The position numbers and the translations under genes are program-made. The notes under the pieces are model-generated. The model was not told the origin of the DNA and ran no database searches. It was given only the letters and a program-made list of their open reading frames with translations. From the NCBI GenBank assembly GCA_022563855.1, contig JADFMN010000004.1, positions 62,001-126,000 on the forward strand: a stretch of DNA of 64,000 nucleotides. Direction: 5' to 3'. The stretch is from Armatimonadota bacterium (GTDB lineage Bacteria; Armatimonadota; Fimbriimonadia; Fimbriimonadales; Fimbriimonadaceae). Shown here piece by piece: positions 8,030 through 17,893 of this stretch (the stretch's first letter is position 1; every line of letters starts with the position of its first letter).

Positions 8030-11000
8030 CTAGAACCTACGAGCCCAACTGAGGCGAATTCGCCACGAAACGTCCTGGGTCGTCGCCAGCCCGAGGCGCA
8101 ACCTACTGAAGAATTTGTCGTGCAGGGGCGGTCGGAACGTCAGTTCCAATTCGTACTTCAACCGCCCGGTCGTAGGCACTGAAAGCTGCCTGCGACCGTG
8201 CAGCATCAAACCTCGAGCGAGCGTCTTTCCCGCGCCAGCGATAGCTAGGTCGAACGGGTTGTAGTCGATCGTGAGGTAATCGAGCTTCAGCCCGGTCGCC
8301 AGCTGGCCTGAAAGAGACGAAGTAACCGACGGCAGTCCAACCGAGAACAAATCTCGCAAGCCCCCCCGGCCGCCGCTCAGCGCCAGTCCTTCGATCAAGT
8401 CCTTTTGACCGAGCATCGCCAGCAACTGTTCTGAATCAAAATCCGGGGGATCGCTCGAAGCCGTAATCCTGAGGCCGCCGGACTCCAGCAAGTTGCCCTG
8501 GATGTTCAGCAGCACGTCGTACCGCTCGTACTCGGCTTCCCCACGCCTAGCCACTACGTACGTCGTCCCCTCGATGTTCACGACGACCTGCGCGAGCGGA
8601 GACCCGATCTCCGATCCGCTGTAAAGCAGATTGATCGTGCCGCCAGACTGTATCTCGATCTTCGCGGTCGGCAAGTTGAACTCTCCTCCAGAGACGGTCA
8701 GCGGTATGGTGATCCTGGGCGATTTCATGCTGCCGGCTAGAGTGCCGCCGCCGAAAAACTGTATCTCGGCCGTCCTTGTGATGAATCTGGAGCCACTGCC
8801 TGCTGTTATGGCGATGCCATCCAGCGTTGGATTCAGTTCAAATGGCCACTCGGCTGCAGACTCGGGAAGCTCGCTCGGAAGCCAGACTGTTAGGTCTGCC
8901 AGATCTACTGTTCCGCCGATAATTGGATCGCTAGCCGTGCCGCCGATGGTCAGATTGCCGGACTGTATCGCAACCGATGAGGCTCGTACCGATGGGGCTC
9001 GAACTGACTTCGGCAGCTTAAACCGGACGTGGAAATCATTGAAATCCGCGGAGCCCTCCAACTGGATTCGGCTGCCCAAGGAGCCGTCCACGTCCAGCGG
9101 ATCGTTCAGCGTAGCATTCAACAAAAGCTCTGCTGAACCGCCCTCGTCGCTCAAAAGATCTATCTGCAAATTAGATTGCAGTCGCTCCCGCGTACCGACA
9201 AGCTGAAGCCTTCCCTGGACGGTTGCGTCTGTCTGGATGGCAGCGAGCGCGGGTACCTCTTGCTGAATTTCGCTCAGCTTTCGCGCATCGAATTCCGCAA
9301 GAAGATTGATCGGCTGTCGTTCGATCGCGTCCTTCTCGAACGCGCTAAACGGCACTTCGCCGGTTATCGTGGCCCACACTCCTTGGTAGAACGCTCGACC
9401 GTGCCTCAGCTCTATCTTGCGGTCCTCGATCACAATCTCGACCCGCCTCAAGCTCAAGGGCAGGTCAATGGCGTCTTTTTCGCTGAAGTAACCGAGATCG
9501 TGCGCAGTCAATGTCGCGTAGCCTGACGGATTATCGGTCGTCCCGCTGAGGGTCAAGGTCAGGTCGTCAATGCGCCCGACCATCGCCGGTGCAGACGGGA
9601 TCAGCTGTTGCAACCACGCCAGTTTGAAGTTCGTTAGGCGTGCCTCTGGCACGTCGAATCGACCGTCGGGAAAGATCGTTCCGCTGCCAGAGAAAGTGGT
9701 GCGATCCATCTCGTCGCCTTGGCTCCAGGTTAACTGATGGATTCGCCATACTCCGTCGTCCCGACTACCGCTTGCCTGGACCTGACCGCCGGAAACTCCG
9801 GACACTTGCAGCGCCTCGAGCGACGCCGAAGGGATCTCAACATTAAGGTTTTCCACCGGTCCAGAAACCTTGACCGTCGCACTGAGCGCCCCGCTCGTTC
9901 TGTCGGCCAGTTCCCGCAGTACCTCGGGTATTCCTTCCACTGATTTGTCCACGATTTTGAATAGATCCTGCACAGACAGACGCGTCGCCGACCCGCTGGC
10001 CTGTAGCAACCTATTCTTCCAGTCGTAGACCGACGGGTCGAGCAGGATGTAGCGCTCAATCGAGCCGATCTGGCCGCTCGCCTGAACCGAATGGCCTTCG
10101 AATACCGCCTTCAGCGACCCACTGCCGACTAGCTGGCCGTTGACCGTCAAGTCGTCCACTGTAAGCGTCGATTCGCCGTCTACGCGGTCGCCCACGCTGA
10201 AAGTCAGAGAGCTTTCTCCGGACACTGATCCTTCTAGACTGGCGACGCCGATATCGACCGGCGCGAGGCCGAGCGGTAAGGATTCGAACTCCGACTTGAC
10301 CGTCGCCGTACTAGTTTCGAAGTTGAACGCTCCGGTAGAGCGGAAAAGGCCATCACCGACTCCGAACACGCTGCTTGTCAGCTTTGCAGAGTAGCGATCG
10401 ACGTCGAATTGCAGCCGTGAGTCTCTAAATGGAACGCCGTAAACGAGAGCCTCCGGCACGGACACACTGGCGAGAAGTCGGGGTTGTTCAAGGCTGCCGG
10501 AAAGAACGCCTCCTGTGATCTGCACCGATCCGACGAACTCCGGTCCGACCCAATCCTGCAGCAATAGACCGTCACCCACTAGACTGCCGACGAGATTGTG
10601 CGTCGTCCAATCCATTCCGACCGAAGCGAGGATGCGCGAAGCGCCGATTCGAGCAACGGTGTCGTACGCCCAAATCTGGTCGCGGTCGACATATATTTTC
10701 GCAAGTATTTGTGGGATGTTGCGACCGAAGATTTCTGCGCCGTAGACCTCCGCACTGATTTCCAACAGCGGATCCTGGCGCGTGCCGGAGACCGTCCCTT
10801 CGACGAACGCCAAGCCAGCCAGCCGATCGTAGAGACCGTTGACATCGATCCCGCCGCCGTGCAAAGTGAAATCGAGGTTGTCATCCCAGTCCATCAGGCC
10901 GCTCGCCGTGAGCACTCCGTTTCCACCGACCATGGACAGCCGATCGAGAGTCACACCGTCGCCGTCGATATGCGCTCTGCCCTCGAAAACCCCCAGGGAA

Positions 11001-12460
11001 AACGGCGGGTCCCCTTCAGCCAGCCGCACTGTGCTGGAGCCGCGAACATACAAGTCGATGAGCGGCTGGGCGAGCGTTCCAGTAATGGTCGCGTTCGCCG
11101 CGAAGTCGCCACGAACGCGGTCGGTACCCAGCCGCTGAGCAATACGATCCAGCTGCCCGCCATCGCCGATCACGAAGCCCGCTATGGCGCCCGTTGCGTA
11201 CTCGACGGAGAACGACCCTCGGAACGGCACACCTTCCCACTTTGCTTGATCGATCTCGGTGCCGAACCTCTCTGAACTGACCGCAATAGAACCTACGACG
11301 TCCGTCACGGTCTCGCCGAGGGCAGTCAGCGAATCGGCGTTCGTCTCGCCGTTCAGGGTCAATACGCCGTGATGGACATCTATCCAACCATCGAGAGAAG
11401 CGTTCGTGAAATCGAGCTCACGCGGTACGAAGCTTCGGATTAGCGGCGGTAAGTCCGCGACGGTGGGCACCTCGGCCGAGAGGCGACCCGCGATGCGGAA
11501 GCCCTTGCTCCACTGCAGCTGCCCGTCAAAATCGTACGACGTTCCGCCCATTTGGCCGTCAGCGACGATGCGCAGATCCCCGCCGACTGCTGCTACGGTG
11601 GCTTTGATCGAACTGTCGGTGAGCGTCTCCGACGTCGAAATACCGTCGCCATGGACTTGCAGGGAAGCTAGCAAGGATGCGCCTTCGTCGTCGAAGGTCA
11701 GCGTCGCGCTGCCGTCCAGTATAAGGGAGAAAGCGGTCACGTTCGCCCACTCGCCGAGAACAGCAGGATCCAAGAACCGATTGATTACCGGAAGCAGCGA
11801 CGCAACGTCGTCATTACCCCACCTTGTTGCAATCTTCTTCAAACGTCCGTCAGAAATCTCAAGACGAAACTCCGCGTCGCTAACCGCGTCCGCATCCAGG
11901 CGCCATGCGGCGTAAAGATCATCGCCTGCGCCATCAACGTGCAGCCTCTTGATCTGCGCCTGCACGACTCGTGAGATCGCCTTAGTGTGGTCGCGATACT
12001 CTATGTCAATTGAATCGAACACTAAAGTAAACGTTGTGTCGCGCTCTCGTTCGTCGGACTTCGGAAGAAGCCGATCTATGTCGAAGCTGCCGTCTTCCCA
12101 GCGATTGACTAACAGGTCGGCGTTGTGACCTCGAATCAGAGCGCGCGAACCGTCCATCACGATTTCGAGCCGGGCAATGCCTGCGGACCGTTCTCCGTCT
12201 GGATCGAACACCTCTACGTTGAGAAGAACGAGCTCCCGCTCCTTGATATCGATGCTGAACGACTGGGCGCGCATCGTCGCCGTGCCGTACTCAGTCTCGT
12301 ACGACAGTTCGACGGGTGCGCCGGGCGCGGTGAGGACGGTGAGACAGCGCAACGCGTAGGAGCCGCCCAAGACCGCCATCAGGACGACCGGCGCCCATCC
12401 CACCAGCGCTACGGTAAGCGCGAACAACGCTCGCCAGCAGACGTGCAGCGCGTTCTGCAT
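8030..12460 (-). CDS. tamB: TamB/DUF490 domain protein (lipid or outer-membrane transport bridge)
   Basis: A 1476-residue protein with an N-terminal membrane anchor (about 12-38), a very long region of repetitive beta-strands (AsmA-like groove) and a C-terminal DUF490 domain containing the family signature around FDSEQLLAMLGQ and a final amphipathic strand ending in ...RRF. Proteins of this kind span the periplasm and are implicated in phospholipid transfer and, with Omp85 partners, in outer-membrane assembly. It sits directly upstream of bamA on the same strand, the usual partner arrangement where TamA is absent. Confidence 0.92.
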   Translation of the reverse strand: MQNALHVCWRALFALTVALVGWAPVVLMAVLGGSYALRCLTVLTAPGAPVELSYETEYGTATMRAQSFSIDIKERELVLLNVEVFDPDGERSAGIARLEIVMDGSRALIRGHNADLLVNRWEDGSFDIDRLLPKSDERERDTTFTLVFDSIDIEYRDHTKAISRVVQAQIKRLHVDGAGDDLYAAWRLDADAVSDAEFRLEISDGRLKKIATRWGNDDVASLLPVINRFLDPAVLGEWANVTAFSLILDGSATLTFDDEGASLLASLQVHGDGISTSETLTDSSIKATVAAVGGDLRIVADGQMGGTSYDFDGQLQWSKGFRIAGRLSAEVPTVADLPPLIRSFVPRELDFTNASLDGWIDVHHGVLTLNGETNADSLTALGETVTDVVGSIAVSSERFGTEIDQAKWEGVPFRGSFSVEYATGAIAGFVIGDGGQLDRIAQRLGTDRVRGDFAANATITGTLAQPLIDLYVRGSSTVRLAEGDPPFSLGVFEGRAHIDGDGVTLDRLSMVGGNGVLTASGLMDWDDNLDFTLHGGGIDVNGLYDRLAGLAFVEGTVSGTRQDPLLEISAEVYGAEIFGRNIPQILAKIYVDRDQIWAYDTVARIGASRILASVGMDWTTHNLVGSLVGDGLLLQDWVGPEFVGSVQITGGVLSGSLEQPRLLASVSVPEALVYGVPFRDSRLQFDVDRYSAKLTSSVFGVGDGLFRSTGAFNFETSTATVKSEFESLPLGLAPVDIGVASLEGSVSGESSLTFSVGDRVDGESTLTVDDLTVNGQLVGSGSLKAVFEGHSVQASGQIGSIERYILLDPSVYDWKNRLLQASGSATRLSVQDLFKIVDKSVEGIPEVLRELADRTSGALSATVKVSGPVENLNVEIPSASLEALQVSGVSGGQVQASGSRDDGVWRIHQLTWSQGDEMDRTTFSGSGTIFPDGRFDVPEARLTNFKLAWLQQLIPSAPAMVGRIDDLTLTLSGTTDNPSGYATLTAHDLGYFSEKDAIDLPLSLRRVEIVIEDRKIELRHGRAFYQGVWATITGEVPFSAFEKDAIERQPINLLAEFDARKLSEIQQEVPALAAIQTDATVQGRLQLVGTRERLQSNLQIDLLSDEGGSAELLLNATLNDPLDVDGSLGSRIQLEGSADFNDFHVRFKLPKSVRAPSVRASSVAIQSGNLTIGGTASDPIIGGTVDLADLTVWLPSELPESAAEWPFELNPTLDGIAITAGSGSRFITRTAEIQFFGGGTLAGSMKSPRITIPLTVSGGEFNLPTAKIEIQSGGTINLLYSGSEIGSPLAQVVVNIEGTTYVVARRGEAEYERYDVLLNIQGNLLESGGLRITASSDPPDFDSEQLLAMLGQKDLIEGLALSGGRGGLRDLFSVGLPSVTSSLSGQLATGLKLDYLTIDYNPFDLAIAGAGKTLARGLMLHGRRQLSVPTTGRLKYELELTFRPPLHDKFFSRLRLGLATTQDVSWRIRLSWARRF

Positions 12461-12525
12461 CTCTTAAACTTCAGGTTATCAGAGGCCGCCCTGAAAAGCA
12501 ATGCGCCGACGACAAATCAGGCGCG

Positions 12526-13425
12526 CTATGCCTGAATCGCCGCTGAGCGCATTCGATCAAGCCGCTCCTTCATGACCTTCTCGCTAAACTCGATAGCGTT
12601 ATAGGAAGAACGAACGAAAGGGGCGCTCGCTACGAACGCAAAGCCGAGTTCTTCTCCGATCGTCGCGAACTCTTTGAAAACTTCGGGGTGGATGTACTCG
12701 ACGACCGGCAAGTGCGACATGGTCGGGCGGAGGTACTGGCCGATGGTCACGGCGTCGACCCCGCACTCGCGCAAGTCCTTGAGCGTCTGAACGATCTCCT
12801 CTTTCGTCTCGCCCAGCCCGAGCATCAGGCCGGACTTCGTGTAGATCTTCGGGTCGATTCTCTTGACGGTCTTCAACACGTCCAGCGACCTTTGGTACCG
12901 CGCTTGCGGACGAACGATCTTCTGCAGTCGGCTGACCGTTTCGACGTTGTGGTTGTAGATTTCGGGACGCGCGTCGCACACGATCTTGATCAAGTCCTCG
13001 CGGCCCTGGAAGTCCGGAGTCAGCACCTCGATAATGACGAGCGGCAAACGCCTTTGCAACGCCTTGATCGTCTTGGCAAACTGCTCCGCTCCTTGGTCTT
13101 TCAGATCGTCGCGGTTGACGCTCGTGACGACCACGTGCTTGAGGCCGAGATCCTCGGTCGTCTTTGCGATGTTCGCAGGCTCGAACGGATCGACGTCCAG
13201 GCCCTTGCCGACTTTGATCGCGCAAAACCCGCACGAACGAGTGCACGTGTCCCCAAGGATCATGAACGTCGCCGTCTTCTTCGACCAGCACTCGGCAAGG
13301 TTGGGGCAGCGCGCTTCCTCGCACACGGTGTGGAGGTTCTTCGCGCGCATCATGCGCTGCACCTCCTGGATCGTGTCCGGACGGGGCAGCCGGATTCTCA
13401 ACCAGTCCGGAAGCCGTTGCACCAT
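12526..13425 (-). CDS. lipA: Lipoyl synthase (radical SAM)
   Basis: LipA inserts two sulfurs into protein-bound octanoyl chains to form lipoate. All six cluster cysteines are seen: Cys35, Cys40 and Cys46 for the auxiliary cluster (CEEARCPNLAEC) and Cys61, Cys65 and Cys68 in the radical SAM motif CTRSCGFC. The C-terminal RSSY segment that ligates the auxiliary cluster is also present. The length of 299 residues is normal. A TATAAT box ends only 6 nt before the ATG, so the transcript is probably leaderless. lipB is not in the window. Confidence 0.96.
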   Translation of the reverse strand: MVQRLPDWLRIRLPRPDTIQEVQRMMRAKNLHTVCEEARCPNLAECWSKKTATFMILGDTCTRSCGFCAIKVGKGLDVDPFEPANIAKTTEDLGLKHVVVTSVNRDDLKDQGAEQFAKTIKALQRRLPLVIIEVLTPDFQGREDLIKIVCDARPEIYNHNVETVSRLQKIVRPQARYQRSLDVLKTVKRIDPKIYTKSGLMLGLGETKEEIVQTLKDLRECGVDAVTIGQYLRPTMSHLPVVEYIHPEVFKEFATIGEELGFAFVASAPFVRSSYNAIEFSEKVMKERLDRMRSAAIQA

Positions 13426-13431
13426 GGGTGA

Positions 13432-13437
13432 ATTATA
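13432..13437 (-). promoter_or_regulatory. -10 element of lipA (leaderless)
   Basis: Minus-strand TATAAT followed by six nucleotides (TCACCC) and the lipA ATG. Transcription starting about 7 nt after the -10 would begin at or beside the start codon, leaving no room for a Shine-Dalgarno site. A possible -35 (GAGACA) lies at 13459-13454 with a 16-nt spacer. Confidence 0.6.
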
Positions 13438-13483
13438 GCAGTTGGGCTGCTCGTGTCTCGGGCCGTTCTACCGGGGTCTCAAG

Positions 13484-15892
13484 CTACATCATCGAGTTCG
13501 GATCAACGTCGATATGTACGCGCACGCTCTGCTTGTCCAGCCCTTCCAAGGCTTCTGCGATTGGGAGCACGTTTGCGTCCTTTGACAGCTTTATCAGTAG
13601 GTGTCTGCGCCACTCGTTCTTGATCTTCGCTATCGCACACTCCGTTGGACCGAGCAGCTCAACTTCGGGCAGCGCCGCCTTCAATCGCTCGCCGGCGTCT
13701 GCCGCGACCGCAACGACGTCGTGCCTGGTCGACCCCGCGAACTGGACGTTGACGAGCCGGTAGAAAGGAGGATAGTGCGCCTCGCGGCGCTCTTCGAGGA
13801 TGACCTTGTAGAACGATTCGAAGTCGTGGTCTCGCGCGCACAGCACCGCGACGTGGTCGGGATTCATCGTCTGGATCACGACCTCGCCCGGCGACTGACC
13901 GCGACCTGCCCTTCCCGCGACCTGGCTCAACAGCTGAAACGTCCGCTCCGACGCACGAAAGTCGGGAATGCTGAGCGACGTGTCGGCGGCGATCACCCCG
14001 ACGAGCGTGACGTTCGGAAAGTCCAGCCCCTTCGCGACCATCTGTGTGCCGACCAGCACGTCGATCTCGCCAGATCGAAACTTCGCCAGGATCTCTTCGA
14101 GGGCGCCCCTTCGGCGGGCCACATCCCGATCCAGTCGCGCGACCACGGCGTTCGGAAACTCGGTTTTCACGGCCTCCTCTACTTTCTCCCCCCCGATCCC
14201 AAACGGCGCGACCCGATTGCCTTCGCACTCCGGGCATGAGTCCGGCGCAACCTCGAAGTACCCGCAGTGGTGGCACCTCAGTTTCCGGTCGTGCCGATGG
14301 TATTTCAGCGAGACCGCGCAGCGGGTGCAGACGAATCGGTGAGCGCAGTCGCGGCACATCAAGAACGGCGCGTACGCCCGTCGATTCAGGAACAGGATCA
14401 CCTGCTCTTTCTTGGCCAGCCTTTTCTCGATCCCGTCCCGCAGGGAGTCGGTGAAAATCGAGAGCCTGTGATCTCGGTACAGGTCCGTCAGATCCTCGAT
14501 GTGGACGTTCGGAAGTTTTGCGCTAGCAGCGCGTTTCGGCAGCCGCAGCAGTTTGTAGTCGCCGGCTTCTGCCGCTGCGTAAGACTCGATGCTCGGCGTA
14601 GCAGAGCCGAACAGAACCGGCGCAGAGAACTCCCTTGCGAGAAACTCAGCGAGCCGGTGCGAGTGGTACCTCGGGGCGTTCTCCTGCTTGTAGCTCGCCT
14701 CGTGCTCCTCGTCTACGATGATCAGGCCGAGGTTGGTCAGCGGCGCGAACAGCGCGGACCGTGCGCCGAGGATCACCGGAGCCTCGCCAGAGCGCACTCT
14801 CATCCAGCTCTCCAGACGATCCAGCGGGCTCATGTTGCTGTGCAGGACGGCGACCGACTTGCCGAACCGCTCGCGCAGCTGCGCGATCACTTGCGCGGTC
14901 AGCGCGATCTCTGGCACCAAGTACAGAACTTGTTTGCCCCGCTGAAGCGCCTCGGCGGCCGCGCGCAAGTACACTTCGGTCTTCCCCGAGCCGGTCACTC
15001 CATACAGCAAGAACCTTTCGAAACTCCCATCCTTGATTGCCTTCGTGACGGCTTTGATCGCAACTGCTTGATCTTTGTTCGGCGTGGGCGGTGGGGCTGC
15101 GAGACCGGGCTCTGATTCCACGCGGTCGAGCAGCCCTCCTTCGATGAGCGCCTTGATCGTCTGGTCGCTGACACCGCCCAGCGCCTTGATCTCGGCGATT
15201 GAAAACGCCGCTGCCTCAGACCCCTGCAGGCGCATCAGCGTCACCGACTGAGCAGGCCTCTTCTTCCCCGGCCCTTTTAGGAACTTCTCGATCTTGTCGC
15301 TGTCGGCAGTGAGGCGCAGCATCCCTTGCACCCTCTTTCCTGGGCCGCCCATCGACACTGACATCCCACGCACGACCAAGCCTCGCCGCTCCAAGGCGCG
15401 CAGAGCGTTGCGCGATCCTCTTGGCAGCGGCTTGCGCGGCGAGTCCTCTAGCTCGCCGGCATCGACCAGCGTCGCCAAGGCCTCGCTCTGCGCTGGCGTC
15501 AGTGCCTCGTCCGGTTTTTTGGTCGAAGCCGGTTGCCACACCGTCACGAGGCGGTCGCGAATACCTGGCGGCGAAATCAAGCCGATTGCCATGGGGAGCG
15601 GCGAAAGCGTCTGCCGCGCCACCTCGTGAGCGAGTGCGATCGAACTCTCAGGAAGAGTCAGCCCATCGATCTTCGGCCCAAGCGGCTTCAGCAGCTTCTC
15701 CGCGAACCCCAATTCCGACGGGGGCGTCTCACGAAGCCGCACGACGAAACCAAGAACCCGCCGAGGCCCGAGCGGCACGAAGTAAGCCTCGCCAATCCGC
15801 GTGTCTGCCGTCGCGCTATACGTGTAGACAGCGTGAACGCCGGCAGACTTTGAGTCGATGCCGATGTCAGCGACGAGGATTTTTGGGGACAC
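13484..15892 (-). CDS. priA: Primosomal replication helicase PriA (replication restart)
   Basis: An 802-residue superfamily-2 helicase that reloads the replisome at stalled forks. It shows an N-terminal DNA-binding domain, Walker A (GVTGSGKTEVY), the DEEH box, and between the helicase lobes the zinc-binding cysteine set (CRDC, CTRC, CHHC, CPEC). Later motifs include LVGTQMVAKGLDFPNVTLV and QVAGRAGRG. The start is GTG at 15892. The inverted-repeat cassette with the S23-type gene lies just upstream, so the promoter region of priA may have been altered by that insertion. Confidence 0.96.
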   Translation of the reverse strand: MSPKILVADIGIDSKSAGVHAVYTYSATADTRIGEAYFVPLGPRRVLGFVVRLRETPPSELGFAEKLLKPLGPKIDGLTLPESSIALAHEVARQTLSPLPMAIGLISPPGIRDRLVTVWQPASTKKPDEALTPAQSEALATLVDAGELEDSPRKPLPRGSRNALRALERRGLVVRGMSVSMGGPGKRVQGMLRLTADSDKIEKFLKGPGKKRPAQSVTLMRLQGSEAAAFSIAEIKALGGVSDQTIKALIEGGLLDRVESEPGLAAPPPTPNKDQAVAIKAVTKAIKDGSFERFLLYGVTGSGKTEVYLRAAAEALQRGKQVLYLVPEIALTAQVIAQLRERFGKSVAVLHSNMSPLDRLESWMRVRSGEAPVILGARSALFAPLTNLGLIIVDEEHEASYKQENAPRYHSHRLAEFLAREFSAPVLFGSATPSIESYAAAEAGDYKLLRLPKRAASAKLPNVHIEDLTDLYRDHRLSIFTDSLRDGIEKRLAKKEQVILFLNRRAYAPFLMCRDCAHRFVCTRCAVSLKYHRHDRKLRCHHCGYFEVAPDSCPECEGNRVAPFGIGGEKVEEAVKTEFPNAVVARLDRDVARRRGALEEILAKFRSGEIDVLVGTQMVAKGLDFPNVTLVGVIAADTSLSIPDFRASERTFQLLSQVAGRAGRGQSPGEVVIQTMNPDHVAVLCARDHDFESFYKVILEERREAHYPPFYRLVNVQFAGSTRHDVVAVAADAGERLKAALPEVELLGPTECAIAKIKNEWRRHLLIKLSKDANVLPIAEALEGLDKQSVRVHIDVDPNSMM

Positions 15893-15918
15893 TTTTATGA
15901 ACTACACTCCGGGGTAGC

Positions 15919-15958
15919 GTTCGGATTGGTTCGGATTAGTTCGGATTCGTTCGGGTTT
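15919..15958. repeat. Array of 10-bp repeats, left side of the S23 cassette
   Basis: Four tandem decamers of the form GTTCGGATTG with changes at the last positions. A matching array in the opposite orientation lies at 16381-16427, so together they form inverted arrays around a roughly 420-bp segment that holds only the four-helix-bundle gene. The left array lies 27 bp upstream of the priA start codon. Confidence 0.85.
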
Positions 15959-15969
15959 GCCTTTCACTT

Positions 15970-16362
15970 TCATTCTTCTTCTAGGTTGCCGTACATTTCG
16001 CTGATCTCTTTGACGATGTTCCCTTCGACCTTCGTCGTCAGATTTGAAAGCATCGAGCCGATCTTCGCCGTCCGATCGACGAGAGATTCGATATCGTCGA
16101 TGAATCCGATCTCGTGGGAGACGATGAGCAAGGTTTCGAGTTCGTTGATCGATCCTTTGGCTATCCGCAAGTACTGAGAATACGATCGGGGCGTTCGCCG
16201 TCCGTACCCTTCGGCGATATTCGCCGGAACAGAGACCGCCGCTCTGCGAATCTGAGACGTCAGCCCAAATTTCTCCTCGCCAGGAAACGTCGCCGTCAAC
16301 CGATACAGATCAACGACCAAATCCATGCTCAGCCGCCAAACATCAAGCTCTTTATAACCCAT
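15970..16362 (-). CDS. Four helix bundle protein (23S rRNA intervening-sequence / S23 family)
   Basis: 130 residues with the family's hallmark patterns: an N-terminal YKELDVW, then GLTSQIRRAAVSVPANIAEG and the YLRIAKGSINELET segment. The family forms a pentameric four-helix bundle. It is known from insertions in 23S rRNA genes and is widespread as stand-alone genes, and its fold is shared with the Avd accessory protein of diversity-generating retroelements. No reverse transcriptase is nearby. The gene is bracketed by inverted decamer arrays (15919-15958 and 16381-16427), suggesting it moves or was captured as a cassette. Molecular function unknown. Confidence 0.9.
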   Translation of the reverse strand: MGYKELDVWRLSMDLVVDLYRLTATFPGEEKFGLTSQIRRAAVSVPANIAEGYGRRTPRSYSQYLRIAKGSINELETLLIVSHEIGFIDDIESLVDRTAKIGSMLSNLTTKVEGNIVKEISEMYGNLEEE

Positions 16363-16380
16363 CTCAGCTCACATTGCAAA

Positions 16381-16427
16381 TCCGAACCAATCCGAACTAA
16401 TCCGAACTAACCCGAACCAACCCGAAC
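16381..16427. repeat. Array of 10-bp repeats, right side of the S23 cassette
   Basis: Nearly five decamers (TCCGAACCAA, TCCGAACTAA twice, CCCGAACCAA, then CCCGAAC), the reverse complement of the left-side unit. On the minus strand the outer part of this array encodes the last residues (DVRVGSG) and the stop codon of the sulfatase gene, so the array has been taken into a coding sequence. Confidence 0.85.
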
Positions 16428-17876
16428 GTCCCCCGCCGCCCGCCTCTCCGCCTCCAACAACCGCAGCATCCCATCGCGAATCGCAGCGTAATCAGGATCG
16501 TCGAACACGGAGTTCTTCTCGCGCGGGTCGTTCTGGAGGTCGAACAGCTCCCACTCGTCGAGGTCGTAGTAGTAGGCGATCTTGAAGCGGTCGGTGCGCG
16601 CGCCGTAGTGCCGCGGCACGTTGTGAACGCCCTTCTCGTAGTAGTGGTAGTACATCGAGCGACGCCAGTTGCCCGGACGCTCGCCGCGCAGCAGCGGCAT
16701 GAGGCTCGCTCCTTGCATACCGTCCGGATCTGCCGCGCCCGCCAGGTCCAAGAACGTCTGCGCGAAATCCAGATTGAGGACGATGTCCTCGTTGCGCGCC
16801 CCGGGCTCGGTCGTGCCCGGCCACTTGACGATCAGCGGTGTGCGCAGAGACGGCTCATAAATCCAACGCTTGTCGTACCAGCCGTAATCGCCGAGATAGA
16901 AGCCTTGATCGGATGCGTAAACGACGATCGTGTGGTCGGCGAGCCCCGCATCCTCCAGGTAATCCAGAACCCGACCGACCGAGTCGTCCACTGACTGGAT
17001 GCACCGCAGGTAGTCCTTGATGTACCGCTGGTACTTGTAGCGAACCAGGTCGTCTCCGGACAGATTGGCGTTGGCGAACCACTCGTTTCGCGGTCCGTAC
17101 GCCGCATTCCAGAGCGCTTTCTGCTCGTCGTTCAGCCGCTCGGGGGCGTCGCCGATCTTCAGGTCGTAAGCCAGTTGGAGATGGTCGCGCACGCTCATCT
17201 CCTGGGTCTTCGCGCCGGAGTTGCGGTTCGACCAGTCGTCGAACAGGTCCACCGGCTCGGGGATGTCGATCCCTTCGTACAGGTTCAGATACTTCGGCCC
17301 GGGCCTCCACGCACGGTGCGGCGCCTTGTGCTGCAGCATCAGCATGAACGGCTCGTCGCCGCGCCGCTCGCTCATCCAGTCGATCGCCTTGTCGGTGACT
17401 ATGTCGGTGACGTAGCCGGTCACTCGGTACCGTCCGTCGGCGTTGATGAAGTCCGGGTTGTAGTAGCTCCCCTGCCCCGGCAGGATGTCGAAGTAGTCGA
17501 ACCCGGTCGGCGTGCTTCTCAGGTGCCACTTGCCGATGAGCGCGGTTTCGTAGCCCGCCTGCTGCAAGAGTTTCGGGAAGGTCTGCTGCTCGCCGTCGAA
17601 CGTCGTGCCGTTGTCGCGGACTCCGTTGAGGTGGCTGTGCTTGCCGGTCAGGATCACGGCCCTGCTCGGCGCGCAGATCGAGTTCGTGACGAAGCAGTTC
17701 TCGAACAGCATTCCGGCGGCGGCCAGGCGGTCGATGTTCGGCGTTTCGTTGATGACCGATCCGTAAGCGCCGATCGCGTGGCTAGCGTGGTCGTCGGTGA
17801 AAATGAAGACGATATTCGGTCGCGCCTGAGGCTGTGTGAAGAGGCCACCGACGATCAACGCGCTTGCCAAGAGCAT
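16407..17876 (-). CDS. Secreted sulfatase (alkaline-phosphatase superfamily)
   Basis: 489 residues with a short signal peptide (about 1-18), the N-terminal [10 protein letters not shown] metal-binding strand (Asp28, Asp29) and the sulfatase motif CAPSR at 68-72, whose cysteine would be converted to formylglycine. Other expected pieces are present: GKWHL, the late [20 protein letters not shown] metal-binding segment and a C-terminal ELFDLQNDP domain. It likely hydrolyses sulfate esters of polysaccharides outside the cytoplasm. The substrate is unknown. The final residues and the stop codon are supplied by the decamer repeat array, so the original C-terminus may have been replaced. Confidence 0.93.
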   Translation of the reverse strand: MLLASALIVGGLFTQPQARPNIVFIFTDDHASHAIGAYGSVINETPNIDRLAAAGMLFENCFVTNSICAPSRAVILTGKHSHLNGVRDNGTTFDGEQQTFPKLLQQAGYETALIGKWHLRSTPTGFDYFDILPGQGSYYNPDFINADGRYRVTGYVTDIVTDKAIDWMSERRGDEPFMLMLQHKAPHRAWRPGPKYLNLYEGIDIPEPVDLFDDWSNRNSGAKTQEMSVRDHLQLAYDLKIGDAPERLNDEQKALWNAAYGPRNEWFANANLSGDDLVRYKYQRYIKDYLRCIQSVDDSVGRVLDYLEDAGLADHTIVVYASDQGFYLGDYGWYDKRWIYEPSLRTPLIVKWPGTTEPGARNEDIVLNLDFAQTFLDLAGAADPDGMQGASLMPLLRGERPGNWRRSMYYHYYEKGVHNVPRHYGARTDRFKIAYYYDLDEWELFDLQNDPREKNSVFDDPDYAAIRDGMLRLLEAERRAAGDVRVGSG

Positions 17877-17893
17877 TGAGCGAAGTTACCTGA

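Noticed and set aside
15970-16362. Diversity-generating retroelement, because the S23 fold resembles Avd
   Set aside because: No reverse transcriptase, template repeat or variable-repeat gene is in the neighbourhood.
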